Assembly (NCBI GenBank): GCA_946482615.1 | Contig: CAMLSF010000185.1 | Span: 1-6,635, forward strand | Source: an uncultured Chromatiaceae bacterium | GTDB lineage: Bacteria > Pseudomonadota > Gammaproteobacteria > Enterobacterales > Alteromonadaceae | Reading direction: 5' to 3' | DNA: 6,635 nucleotides | In this document: positions 1 through 6,605 of the stretch, piece by piece | Layout: every line of letters starts with the position of its first letter | Position numbering within the stretch: position 1 is the stretch's first letter | The notes under the pieces: generated by a model | Told to the model about the DNA's origin: nothing | The model's database searches: none | The model's input: the letters and a program-made list of their open reading frames with translations, nothing else | Translations under genes and position numbers: made by a program

Positions 1-1448
1 GTCCAGAGCGCTGAGCTGAACCAGGTGTCCAGTACATCGTTGTCCTGACGTAAGGTCACTGAGTCGGCCAGGTTGTGTTTAGCCCGCACTTCGGCTTCAT
101 TGCGGCCGACATAAACTTTGCCTTCAGCATCGTACCAGGCTGGAATACGGTGACCCCACCACAGCTGACGGCTGATACACCAGTCCTGAATGTCACGCAT
201 CCAGCTGTAGTACATGTTTTCGTATTGCTTAGGCACAAACTGAATGTCGCCGTTTTCCACAGCTTCAATAGCGGTTTTCGCCATAGGCGCTACACGCACA
301 TACCACTGGTCTGTCAGTAAAGGTTCAATCACCACACCAGAACGGTCACCGTACGGCAGGGTGTTGTTGTGATCTTCTACTTTGTCTAACAGGCCAGCCG
401 CATCAAAAGCCGCCACTATGGCTTTACGGGCTACATAACGGTCCAGGCCCTGATATTCAGCCGGAATAAAAGTGTTGTGGGCAGGGTTGGCTTCGCCATT
501 CGGGAAGAAACATTCGCCTTCAGTGCGGATAGTAGCGTCAGCTGTCATCACGTTGATCATTGGCAACTGATGACGTTTACCTACTTCGTAGTCGTTAAAG
601 TCATGAGCTGGCGTTATTTTTACGCAGCCTGTGCCTTTGTCTTTGTCGGCATGTTCGTCGGCCAGTATAGGAATACGGCGGTTCACCAGCGGCAGCAGCA
701 CTTCTTTACCAATCAGGGATTGATAACGTTCGTCGTCCGGGTTCACTGCTACACCTGTATCGCCCAGCATAGTTTCCGGACGGGTAGTGGCCACTACTAT
801 GTAGTTTTTGCCATCTGCAGTCGTTACACCATCAGCCAGCGGGTAACGTAAGTTCCACAGGTGGCCTTTTTGTTCTTTGTTTTCTACTTCTAAATCAGAA
901 ATAGCCGTATGCAGCTTAGGATCCCAGTTCACCAGGCGTTTGCCACGGTAAATCAAATCGTCCTGATACAAACGCACAAAAACTTCCTGCACGGCATTCG
1001 ACAGGCCAGCGTCCATAGTAAAACGCTCTTTATCCCAGTCGACTGAGTTGCCTAAACGGCGCATTTGTTCTGTGATGGTGCCACCGGATTCGGCTTTCCA
1101 TTCCCATACTTTGTCGATAAAAGCCTCACGGCCCATGGCATGGCGGTCTGGTTTGCCTTCGGCCGCCAGTTTACGTTCCACTACCATTTGAGTCGCTATA
1201 CCAGCGTGGTCAGTACCCACCTGCCATAAAGTGTTTTTACCCAACATACGTTTGTAGCGGGTTAAGGCATCCATGATGGTTTGCTGGAAGGCATGGCCCA
1301 TATGCAGGCTACCAGTCACGTTTGGCGGTGGGATCATGATGCAATAAGCACCATTGCTATTATCACCACTTGGCTTGAAATAGCCTTTGCTTTCCCATGC
1401 CTGATACATGGCTTGTTCAACGGTACTTGGGTTAAAAGTCTTTTCCAT
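1..1448 (-). CDS. valS: Valine--tRNA ligase, N-terminal half (cut by window edge)
   Basis: Cytoplasmic class I aminoacyl-tRNA synthetase that charges tRNA-Val with valine and hydrolyses mischarged Thr-tRNA. The first 482 codons are present; the family is about 950 residues, so the C-terminal half, including the KMSKS loop and anticodon-binding domain, lies beyond position 1. Visible: the ATP-binding signature [13 protein letters not shown], with HMGH (the HIGH motif) at residues 49–52; [10 protein letters not shown] near 78–87; the inserted editing domain from about 190, with [11 protein letters not shown] (T222, R223, D230) and [11 protein letters not shown] (V276, K277). These are the same residue numbers as the E. 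coli positions where mutation abolishes editing. [12 protein letters not shown] begins at 425, back in the catalytic core. The ATG at 1448 is preceded by AGG (1457–1459) at 8 nt spacing, and MEKTFNP matches the usual start. It lies 41 nt downstream of holC and is probably co-transcribed with it. The reading frame is intact throughout. Confidence 0.97.
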   Translation of the reverse strand, partial: MEKTFNPSTVEQAMYQAWESKGYFKPSGDNSNGAYCIMIPPPNVTGSLHMGHAFQQTIMDALTRYKRMLGKNTLWQVGTDHAGIATQMVVERKLAAEGKPDRHAMGREAFIDKVWEWKAESGGTITEQMRRLGNSVDWDKERFTMDAGLSNAVQEVFVRLYQDDLIYRGKRLVNWDPKLHTAISDLEVENKEQKGHLWNLRYPLADGVTTADGKNYIVVATTRPETMLGDTGVAVNPDDERYQSLIGKEVLLPLVNRRIPILADEHADKDKGTGCVKITPAHDFNDYEVGKRHQLPMINVMTADATIRTEGECFFPNGEANPAHNTFIPAEYQGLDRYVARKAIVAAFDAAGLLDKVEDHNNTLPYGDRSGVVIEPLLTDQWYVRVAPMAKTAIEAVENGDIQFVPKQYENMYYSWMRDIQDWCISRQLWWGHRIPAWYDAEGKVYVGRNEAEVRAKHNLADSVTLRQDNDVLDTWFSSALW

Positions 1449-1489
1449 CTTCGTTACCTGAAACTCTCACTAAAAACGCAGGCCGGCCA

Positions 1490-1939
1490 TCAGAGCTGCA
1501 CTGTTTGCGGGGTTAACCCCGACTGGCGATAAAATTTAAAGCGTTCACGCGCCTGAACTTTAAGTTGTTCTTCGGCCGGAACAAATTCGATAATTTGTTG
1601 AAAACGCTGACTAAAAAGCGGCACTGTCGCCGACAGGTTGATTAAAACCGGCCTGCTATTTGTAGGCGGCAGCCAGCTGATTTCTACCGGAGCGCCCCGT
1701 GCCGGGCCTTCGCCCGCCAGATTGTGTGGTACAAATCGCTCTGGATCAAAGCGCCATAATACCTCATCCAGCAGTTCGGCGTCCGCCTGATTTTGGCAGA
1801 ACACAAAAACCCGCTGTCCGGCCTGATACAAATCGGCACAGAGTTTGGCGGCTACATGAAAAAAAGCTGGCTCTGACGCCAGCTGTGATTCAGCTTCTGC
1901 TGCCGGTTCTGGCAGCAGATAAAAACTGACTTGAGGCAC
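1490..1939 (-). CDS. holC: DNA polymerase III chi subunit
   Basis: Chi subunit of the clamp-loader complex. In the known family it pairs with psi (HolD) and binds the C-terminal tail of SSB, linking the polymerase holoenzyme to SSB-coated lagging-strand template. The 149-aa product is close to the E. coli length of 147. Family landmarks are the N-terminal strand VSFYLLPEP, GQRVFVFCQNQADAELLDEVLW (about 41–62), the highly conserved FVPHNLAGEGPARGAPVEISW (about 69–89), FVPAEEQLK and the C-terminal helix QARERFKFYR. It starts at GTG, 2 nt after the pepA stop (TAA CA GTG). The Shine-Dalgarno sequence GAGGGA (1945–1950) is formed by the last two sense codons of pepA, so translational coupling to pepA is likely. 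valS follows 41 nt later, the same order as in E. coli. Chi is divergent between species, but the FVPHNLAGEGP block makes the call firm. Confidence 0.96.
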   Translation of the reverse strand: MPQVSFYLLPEPAAEAESQLASEPAFFHVAAKLCADLYQAGQRVFVFCQNQADAELLDEVLWRFDPERFVPHNLAGEGPARGAPVEISWLPPTNSRPVLINLSATVPLFSQRFQQIIEFVPAEEQLKVQARERFKFYRQSGLTPQTVQL

Positions 1940-1941
1940 TG

Positions 1942-3447
1942 TTATCCCTCGATGTCGGTTCCGACACGGTTAATTAAAAACTGGGTCAACATAGCCACAG
2001 GGCGGCCTGTTGCACCTTTGTCTTTACCACCACTGCGCCATGCAGTACCGGCAATATCCAGATGCGCCCAGTTGTATTTACGGGTGAAGCGCGACAGGAA
2101 ACAAGCGGCGGTAATAGTACCGGCGGCACGGCCACCTAAGTTACTGAAATCCGCGAACGGGCTTTCCAGTTGATCCTGATAGTCATCCCACAAAGGTAAA
2201 CGCCAGGCTCTGTCACCACTTTGATCCGACGCATTTAAAATTTCATGCGCCAGCGGGTTATGGTTACTTAATAAACCTGAAGCATGTTTGCCCAAAGCAA
2301 TGACACAAGCACCTGTTAAGGTGGCGACGTCAATCACCACGTCCGGGTCAAACCGCTCAACATAAGTTAAAGCGTCGCACAGCACTAAACGGCCTTCAGC
2401 GTCTGTGTTTAATACTTCAACCGTCTGGCCCGACATAGTAGTTAAAATATCACCAGGGCGATAAGCACGGCCATCCGGCATGTTTTCAGCGCCGGCCAGT
2501 ACGGCCACCATATTAATTGGCAAACCTAAGCTGATCACCGCATGCATAGTGCCCAGCACTGAAGCTGCGCCACACATGTCGTATTTCATTTCGTCCATCG
2601 CATCGCTTGGTTTGATGCTGATGCCGCCTGTGTCAAAAGTTAAACCTTTGCCCACCAGCACCACAGGCGCGCTGTTATCCATAGCACCGTTGTATTTAAT
2701 CACGGCCATTTTGGCTTCGTTTTCCGAGCCACGGCCAACAGCCACATAAGAATGCATACCCAAAGCTGTCATTTCAGCTATGCCCAGCACTTCGACCGAC
2801 ACTTTGTCGTGTTGCGCCAAAGCCACAGCCTGATCGGCCAGATAAGCCGGAGTACAGATGTTTGGTGGCATATTCGACACGTCTTTACACACCTTGATAC
2901 CAGCAGCTACAGCCAAACCATGTTCAACGGCTTTTTCGCCTATGGTTAAGTCGCGACGGGTAGGTACGTTAAAAACAATTTTACGTAAGGGGCGACGGGT
3001 TTCGTCTTTGCGGCTTTTTAGTTTGTCGAAGACATATAAACAATCCTGGGTGGTTTCCACCGCATGACGGACTTTCCAGTAGGTGTCACGGCCTTTCACA
3101 TGCAGCTCAGAGAGGAAACACACAGCTTCCATAGAGCCGGTTTCGTTTAAGGTGCTGATGGTTTTGGCGATGATCTGACGGTACTGGCGCTCGTCTAATT
3201 CGCGCTCTTTACCGCAACCCACCAGCAACACACGTTCACTTAACACGTTAGGTACATGGTGCAATAACAACATCTGACCGGGTTTGCCTTCTAAATCGCC
3301 CCGGCGTAACAAATTGCTGATGTAGCCTTCGCTGATTTTATCCAGCTGTTCGGCAACCGCTGACAAGCGGCGCGGCTCATAAACCCCGACAACGATACAT
3401 GCACTTCGTTGTTTTTCCGGACTACCGCTTTTTACGCTGAACTCCAT
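1942..3447 (-). CDS. pepA: Cytosol (leucyl) aminopeptidase, PepA
   Basis: M17-family two-metal aminopeptidase that removes N-terminal residues from peptides in the cytoplasm; hexameric in the known family. E. coli PepA also binds DNA, as an accessory protein in XerCD recombination at ColE1 cer and as a repressor of carAB. Whether this protein does so is inference. The product is 501 aa (E. coli 503), nearly collinear. An N-terminal domain (about 1–165, [15 protein letters not shown] onward) precedes the catalytic domain. Visible metal and catalytic residues are K267 and D272 in [12 protein letters not shown]290 in MKYDMCGAA, and D349, E351, R353 in the signature NTDAEGRL. These correspond to E. 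coli K270, D275, D293, D352, E354 and R356. The ATG at 3447 was chosen because AGGAG lies 5 nt upstream and MEFSVKSG matches the E. coli start; a GTG 6 nt further upstream overlaps that AGGAG. It is first in the leftward unit with holC and valS. Confidence 0.98.
   Translation of the reverse strand: MEFSVKSGSPEKQRSACIVVGVYEPRRLSAVAEQLDKISEGYISNLLRRGDLEGKPGQMLLLHHVPNVLSERVLLVGCGKERELDERQYRQIIAKTISTLNETGSMEAVCFLSELHVKGRDTYWKVRHAVETTQDCLYVFDKLKSRKDETRRPLRKIVFNVPTRRDLTIGEKAVEHGLAVAAGIKVCKDVSNMPPNICTPAYLADQAVALAQHDKVSVEVLGIAEMTALGMHSYVAVGRGSENEAKMAVIKYNGAMDNSAPVVLVGKGLTFDTGGISIKPSDAMDEMKYDMCGAASVLGTMHAVISLGLPINMVAVLAGAENMPDGRAYRPGDILTTMSGQTVEVLNTDAEGRLVLCDALTYVERFDPDVVIDVATLTGACVIALGKHASGLLSNHNPLAHEILNASDQSGDRAWRLPLWDDYQDQLESPFADFSNLGGRAAGTITAACFLSRFTRKYNWAHLDIAGTAWRSGGKDKGATGRPVAMLTQFLINRVGTDIEG
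1945..1950 (-). promoter_or_regulatory. Ribosome binding site of holC inside pepA
   Basis: GAGGGA on the minus strand lies 5 nt before the GTG start of holC and consists of the final Glu and Gly codons of pepA. Ribosomes finishing pepA would stop within reach of it, which supports the GTG at 1939 as the true holC start and suggests coupled translation. Confidence 0.7.
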
Positions 3448-3452
3448 GCTCA

Positions 3453-3458
3453 CTCCTG
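3453..3458 (-). promoter_or_regulatory. Ribosome binding site that fixes the pepA start
   Basis: CAGGAG on the minus strand lies 5 nt before the ATG at 3447. The alternative in-frame GTG (3451–3453) shares a base with this motif and so could not be served by it. This favours the 501-aa product. Confidence 0.85.
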
Positions 3459-3476
3459 ATTCTAAGACTTCCGGCC

Positions 3477-3504
3477 ACTATACCAAGTTAGTTTGAGGTT
3501 ACAG
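3477..3504 (-). promoter_or_regulatory. Candidate sigma70 promoter for pepA-holC-valS
   Basis: On the minus strand, TATAGT (3477–3482, 5 of 6 matches to the -10 consensus) is preceded after 16 bp by CTGTAA (3499–3504, a weak -35). Transcription would begin near 3470 and give a 5' leader of roughly 20–25 nt before pepA. The -10 is persuasive and the -35 is not. No clear operator is seen. Confidence 0.4.
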
Positions 3505-3579
3505 TGGGCTTCTTTGTGATGATATTTTGTCCTGCTTTATAAAAAAGCTCGGATTTATCGCCACTTTAGTCAATAATAA

Positions 3580-3608
3580 TTGCTGTAAATATCCAGTTTA
3601 CTTAAAAA
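3580..3608 (+). promoter_or_regulatory. Candidate promoter for lptFG
   Basis: TTGCTG (3580–3585) and TAAAAA (3603–3608) are separated by 17 bp; both are partial matches to sigma70 hexamers. The surrounding stretch (about 3520–3610) is AT-rich, as expected between divergent genes, and other pairings are possible, for example AATAAT near 3575–3580 as a -10. The rest of the 3448–3650 gap shows no coding potential and no RNA structure I can support. Confidence 0.3.
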
Positions 3609-3639
3609 TCGTCAGGGTTCCAGCAAAAAGACAGGTTTT

Positions 3640-3645
3640 AGGGGG
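3640..3645 (+). promoter_or_regulatory. Ribosome binding site deciding the TTG start of lptF
   Basis: AGGGGG lies 5 nt before the TTG at 3651. It is a purine-rich site at ideal spacing, and the protein beginning there (MIVFRYLIGE) lines up with the E. coli LptF N-terminus (MIIIRYLVRE). No in-frame ATG exists nearby that would keep the first membrane helix. Confidence 0.75.
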
Positions 3646-3650
3646 CATTT

Positions 3651-4760
3651 TTGATTGTTTTTCGTTATCTGATTGGTGAAGTGTTCAAATCCCAATTGGC
3701 GGTCTTCCTGATCCTGATCACTATTATCATGAGCCAGCGCTTTGTGAAAATTCTGGCTGACGCTTCAGACGGTGATATTCCCGGCCAGTTAGTGCTGACC
3801 ATCTTGTCATTAAAGCTGCCGCAACTGGCGGTACTCATTATTCCTTTGAGTGCTTTTTTGGGGGTGTTGATTGCCTACGGCCGTATTTATGCCGACAGCG
3901 AAATGACGGTGTTACATGCCACCGGCATCAGCGAATGGTATGTCACACGGTTAACTTTGATTTTGTCTGTGGTGATAGCGCTGGGCGCAGGTTTTGTTAC
4001 TTTGTATTTAAGCCCCTGGGCGACAGAGCGCGAATACCAGATTTTAGAACAAGCCGAAGCTGACTCCGGCCTCACCAGTCTAATTCCCGGCCGTTTCCAA
4101 CAAACATCCAATGAAAAAGCTGTGGTTTTTGTACATGAAATCAGCCGGGATGGCGGGCAGCTGGAGCGGGTGTTTTTGGCGCAAACTCCTGCTCAGGAAG
4201 GCGGCCAGACCTCTATTGTGTATGCTGAATCCGGCAAGGTAAAAGAAGACGCCAGTGGCGCCCAGATGCTGGAGCTGAACAGCGGCCGGCGTTATGCCGG
4301 TGAGACCAGTTCTCCGGCTTATGAAGTAGTAGAGTTCGGCAAATACCAAATTCAAATTCGTGAACAGCAGGTTGAACAAAAACGCCGTAAGTTATCCAGC
4401 TTGCCAACCACTGAACTTCGTAATCAAAAAGGCCCTGAAGCCTCAGCTGAGTGGCAATGGCGTATTGCTATCCCCTTATCTGTTCCTGTTCTGATGCTGA
4501 TCGCGGTGCCACTGAGTAAAGTAAACCCCCGGCAGGGTAAATTTGGCCGCTTATTGCCAGCTTTGGCTTTGTATTTGTTGTATTACATTTTGTTGATTGC
4601 AAGCCGCTCCGCTATTGAAGACGGTAAAATTCCGCCCCAGTTGGGCATGTGGTGGATCCATGGCCTTGGGCTGATTTTTGGTATTGTTTTGCTGGTGAAA
4701 CACCGTACTGCAGGTCAGAAGTTCAAAGCATTTATCACAGGGCGTTCTTCTCATGTTTAA
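3651..4760 (+). CDS. lptF: LPS export ABC transporter permease LptF
   Basis: Inner-membrane subunit of LptB2FG, which extracts lipopolysaccharide from the outer leaflet of the inner membrane and passes it to the LptC–LptA–LptD bridge. The 369-aa product (E. coli LptF 366) has the family plan: an amphipathic start (MIVFRYLIGEVFKSQLA), membrane helices at about 15–30, 52–77 and 100–122, a periplasmic beta-jellyroll domain at about 125–265, then helices at about 272–289, 302–320 and 333–350. The cytoplasmic loop YADSEMTVLHATGIS (80–94) between helices 2 and 3 is the region that contacts LptB. VPLSKVNPRQGKFGRLLPA after helix 4 is strongly LptF-like and separates it from LptG. Translation begins at a rare TTG behind a strong AGGGGG. 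The end overlaps lptG by 8 nt, so the two should be co-translated. It is divergent from pepA, as in E. coli. Confidence 0.96.
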   Translation: MIVFRYLIGEVFKSQLAVFLILITIIMSQRFVKILADASDGDIPGQLVLTILSLKLPQLAVLIIPLSAFLGVLIAYGRIYADSEMTVLHATGISEWYVTRLTLILSVVIALGAGFVTLYLSPWATEREYQILEQAEADSGLTSLIPGRFQQTSNEKAVVFVHEISRDGGQLERVFLAQTPAQEGGQTSIVYAESGKVKEDASGAQMLELNSGRRYAGETSSPAYEVVEFGKYQIQIREQQVEQKRRKLSSLPTTELRNQKGPEASAEWQWRIAIPLSVPVLMLIAVPLSKVNPRQGKFGRLLPALALYLLYYILLIASRSAIEDGKIPPQLGMWWIHGLGLIFGIVLLVKHRTAGQKFKAFITGRSSHV

Positions 4761-5817
4761 GATCCTCGACCTGTATATAGGCCGCACCATATTAACCACA
4801 GTGTTGATGACAGTGACTGTGCTGATGATTTTATCCGGCATGTTCAGGTTTATTGACCAGCTGCGTTTAGTTGGGCGCGGTGACTACGATATGTTATCTG
4901 CTGGTTTGTTTACGCTGTTCAGTGTGCCCGGCGATTTAATTGTGTTTTTCCCTATGGCGGCTTTAATAGGCGGCTTAGTTGGCTTGGGTATGTTGGCCAG
5001 CAATAGTGAGCTGGTGGTGATGCAGGCGGCGGGTTTATCACGGCTGAACATCATTAACTCTGTGATGAAAACTTCCTTATTAATGATGCTGATTGTGATG
5101 CTGGTAGCTGAATTTGGTGCGCCAGTAGCCGAAAAAACCGCCCGTGAACTGCGCACCAAGGCGATTTCAGGTGGTGATTTAATCTCAGCTCGGCAGGGTG
5201 TATGGGCCAAAGACGGCGATAACTTTATTAATATCAAACAAGTAGATGACTTCGGTAATTTAACCGACTTAACCATTTACGAGTTTGATACCGACTTAAA
5301 ACTACAGGCCATAGTCAGCGCTAAAACCGCCGTTTTTGTCAGCAATTCCTGGCGTTTAAGCAATGTCAGCCGCCTGCATTTCCGTGAGGACAGAGTAGAG
5401 AAACACCAGTGGCAGGAACAGCGCTGGCGCTCGACCTTAACGCCGGACAAATTAGGTGTGGTGTCTATTAAACCTGAGTTGTTATCCCTCAAAGGTTTAA
5501 CCGACTACATTGATTATCTCGACAGCAACCAGCAGGACAGCAGCAAATTTGAACTGGCGTTTTGGCGCAAGGCGACTCAGCCTCTGACCATTATTGCTAT
5601 GTTGCTGGTGGCTTTGTCTTTTATCTTTGGACCACTGCGCAGCGTCACTATGGCGGCCCGTATTCTGATGGGTATTCTGACCGGTTTCGCCTTTTATATG
5701 AGCGACCAGGTCTTTGGTCCTGTGGCTTTGGTCTACCAGCTACCGCCTGTCTTTGGTGCAGTTTTGCCTTCGGCTTTGTTTATAGGGCTGGCGATGTATT
5801 TATTGCAGAAGAAATAA
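4753..5817 (+). CDS. lptG: LPS export ABC transporter permease LptG
   Basis: Partner of LptF in the LptB2FG lipopolysaccharide extractor. The 354-aa product (E. coli 360) has membrane helices at about 12–33, 61–80, 103–124, 276–294, 300–320 and 333–351, with a periplasmic jellyroll domain between helices 3 and 4. Family blocks are FRFIDQLRLVGRGDYD (31–46), FFPMAALIGGLVGLGMLASNSELVVMQAAG (65–94, containing the LptB-coupling loop), QGVWAKDGDNF (148–158), TPDKLGVVSIKPE (230–242) and LSFIFGPLRSVTM (288–300). The residue aligned with E. coli Lys34, implicated in LPS recognition, is Arg32 here. The ATG lies inside the end of lptF, 10 nt after AGGG (4739–4742), and probably relies on coupling. A perfect palindrome begins 3 nt after the stop. 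The next gene faces it. Confidence 0.97.
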   Translation: MFKILDLYIGRTILTTVLMTVTVLMILSGMFRFIDQLRLVGRGDYDMLSAGLFTLFSVPGDLIVFFPMAALIGGLVGLGMLASNSELVVMQAAGLSRLNIINSVMKTSLLMMLIVMLVAEFGAPVAEKTARELRTKAISGGDLISARQGVWAKDGDNFINIKQVDDFGNLTDLTIYEFDTDLKLQAIVSAKTAVFVSNSWRLSNVSRLHFREDRVEKHQWQEQRWRSTLTPDKLGVVSIKPELLSLKGLTDYIDYLDSNQQDSSKFELAFWRKATQPLTIIAMLLVALSFIFGPLRSVTMAARILMGILTGFAFYMSDQVFGPVALVYQLPPVFGAVLPSALFIGLAMYLLQKK

Positions 5818-5820
5818 CCT

Positions 5821-5844
5821 GGGTCAGAGCCTTGGCTCTGACCC
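5821..5844. repeat. 24-bp perfect palindrome, copy 1, after lptG
   Basis: An 11-bp arm GGGTCAGAGCC is followed by TT and the exact reverse complement of the arm. It begins 3 nt after the lptG stop and would form a stable GC-rich hairpin at the mRNA 3' end on either strand. No T-run follows on the plus strand (next is CCATATGG, itself an 8-bp palindrome), so it does not look like a standard intrinsic terminator. It may block exonucleases or help stop transcription. It is identical to the copy at 5938–5961. Confidence 0.9.
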
Positions 5845-5937
5845 CCATATGGCGACTGGAAACTTAATCGGGCAACTCTGTAAGCTAATTCGCTTAACAA
5901 CACCTTAACTACAGACTCTGAATGTGTTTGATTTCGA
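5845..5937. other. 93-bp spacer between the two palindromes
   Basis: AT-richer noncoding stretch between the identical palindromes. It has small internal symmetries only: CCATATGG (5845–5852), TAAGC/GCTTA (5881–5885 and 5892–5896), CTTAAC twice 11 nt apart (5893 and 5904) and ACTCTG twice 40 nt apart (5875 and 5915). No ORF with a ribosome site, tRNA or convincing promoter is seen. Confidence 0.5.
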
Positions 5938-5961
5938 GGGTCAGAGCCTTGGCTCTGACCC
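5938..5961. repeat. 24-bp perfect palindrome, copy 2, after the RDD gene
   Basis: Base-for-base the same as the copy at 5821–5844: arm GGGTCAGAGCC, TT, inverted arm. Read on the minus strand it begins 4 nt after the stop of the RDD gene, mirroring the position of copy 1 behind lptG. No T-run follows on the minus strand (next is TCGAAATC). Flanking bases differ from those of copy 1, so only the 24-bp core is shared. Confidence 0.9.
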
Positions 5962-5965
5962 TGTA

Positions 5966-6463
5966 TTAACCCGCTTTACGATGTAAATTCAGCTCTTTGC
6001 TTTCATCTTTGGTCAGCTTCACCACTATGGTGTTGGTGATTTGATCCTGCAGCGCTAAACCTTTGCCCCAGCGGATCCACAACCAGAAGTTACCCAGGCC
6101 CAACAAAGACACCAGTAAACGCAGCGCTGCTTGTTTTAGCGTGATGGGTGAGCCATCGGGTTGGATCAACAAAATACGCCAGGCGCGCATGCCAAGGGTT
6201 TGTCCGGCTTTGACCCAGAAGTAGAGGTAAAACCACAAAAACACCAACAGCGAATACAGCTGAAACCAAATCGCATGTTTCTGAATAAAATCAGCCTGAT
6301 CCTGATAAGCCGCCAGTGAAACCAACCCCAGCTTATCCAGAATAGTCACCAGCAACAGCGCCAGACCCATAGCCAACATCCAGAGCGCCGCCAAAATCAG
6401 CACGTCATAAACAATGGCCGCTAAACGGCGGAACAAACCCGCCTTTGGAGATTCGTGATACAT
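5966..6463 (-). CDS. RDD-domain membrane protein of unknown function
   Basis: Small integral inner-membrane protein of the RDD family, named for conserved Arg and two Asp residues. Its role is not generally settled, and transport functions have been shown only for some members. The product is 165 aa. Visible: GLFRRLAAIVYDVLIL (9–24), holding the Arg (R12/R13) and first Asp (D20); membrane helices at about 17–41, 66–84 and 113–131; the family block GQTLGMRAWRI (87–97); and LALQDQITNTIVV (136–148), with the second Asp (D140) where relatives usually have L-H-D-R-L. The start was set at ATG 6463 because AGGA (6471–6474) lies 7 nt upstream and RDD proteins begin just before the first helix. The frame stays open to a GTG at 6586, but that 41-residue extension is not RDD-like and would run through the promoter region. 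It is convergent with lptG and probably monocistronic. Confidence 0.88.
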   Translation of the reverse strand: MYHESPKAGLFRRLAAIVYDVLILAALWMLAMGLALLLVTILDKLGLVSLAAYQDQADFIQKHAIWFQLYSLLVFLWFYLYFWVKAGQTLGMRAWRILLIQPDGSPITLKQAALRLLVSLLGLGNFWLWIRWGKGLALQDQITNTIVVKLTKDESKELNLHRKAG

Positions 6464-6470
6464 CAGTGTG

Positions 6471-6474
6471 TCCT
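6471..6474 (-). promoter_or_regulatory. Ribosome binding site of the RDD gene
   Basis: AGGA on the minus strand is 7 nt before the ATG at 6463. It supports the 165-aa product over the longer open frame reaching back to a GTG at 6586. Confidence 0.65.
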
Positions 6475-6485
6475 GACTTTTATTG

Positions 6486-6513
6486 ATTATGTAATTGGCG
6501 CTAAGTGTATCAC
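6486..6513 (-). promoter_or_regulatory. Candidate promoter for the RDD gene
   Basis: On the minus strand, CATAAT (6486–6491, 5 of 6) follows GTGATA (6508–6513, 4 of 6) after 16 bp. This would give a leader of roughly 15 nt before the ATG at 6463. If real, the open frame upstream of 6463 is mostly untranscribed. Weak evidence. Confidence 0.35.
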
Positions 6514-6547
6514 GCAGCTTTGTTTTTTCGAAACTGCTGCAAAAATG

Positions 6548-6563
6548 CGCAACCACGCAACCA
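6548..6563. repeat. Tandem 8-bp repeat CGCAACCA x2
   Basis: CGCAACCA occurs twice head to tail (6548–6555 and 6556–6563), ending about 14 bp before the -35 of the rightward promoter. It could be a protein-binding site for that promoter or chance. No known operator matches. Confidence 0.4.
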
Positions 6564-6577
6564 ACTGAAACTTTTGC

Positions 6578-6605
6578 TTGCGCCACGCCATTCGCTTTGT
6601 ATAAT
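6578..6605 (+). promoter_or_regulatory. Strong rightward promoter, gene beyond window
   Basis: TTGCGC (6578–6583) and a perfect TATAAT (6600–6605) are separated by 16 bp, with GC-leaning sequence (GCAAGCG) just after the -10, as often seen before stable-RNA genes. Transcription would begin near 6612, and the window ends 23 nt later without a start codon or ribosome site. In E. coli the leuX tRNA-Leu gene lies some distance downstream of lptG, so a tRNA is plausible here, but the product cannot be seen. Confidence 0.6.

Noticed and set aside
477..851. Plus-strand open frame of 124 codons opposite valS
   Set aside because: It is antisense to the conserved valS editing domain, lacks a ribosome site and shows no recognisable domain. 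The same holds for the plus-strand frames opposite holC and pepA and the minus-strand frames opposite lptF and lptG.
1481..1488. GGCCGGCC palindrome between holC and valS
   Set aside because: Only 8 bp with no loop or T-run. It is too short to call a terminator or repeat element and is plausible by chance in GC-rich sequence.
1471..1489. Tiny reading frame (ATGGCC ... TAG) overlapping the holC stop
   Set aside because: It encodes only six residues, with no sign of selection or a dedicated ribosome site. Probably chance.
2617..2640. PepA has DTGG where E. coli has DSGG at the metal site
   Set aside because: Thr at this position is common among leucyl aminopeptidases. All metal ligands and the catalytic Lys and Arg are present.
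3448..3453. pepA start two codons earlier at GTG
   Set aside because: The GTG overlaps the AGGAG motif, while the ATG at 3447 is correctly spaced and matches the E. coli start MEFSVKSG.
6514..6540. Hairpin GCAGC ... GCTGC with inner GTTT/AAAC as a possible terminator
   Set aside because: The stem is interrupted, the inner part is AT-rich, and no T-run follows on either strand. It lies between two divergent promoters, where a terminator is not expected.
6464..6586. 41-residue N-terminal extension of the RDD protein from a GTG at 6586
   Set aside because: The extension has no RDD-like features, no ribosome site at the GTG, and covers a candidate promoter. The ATG at 6463 has AGGA at good spacing.
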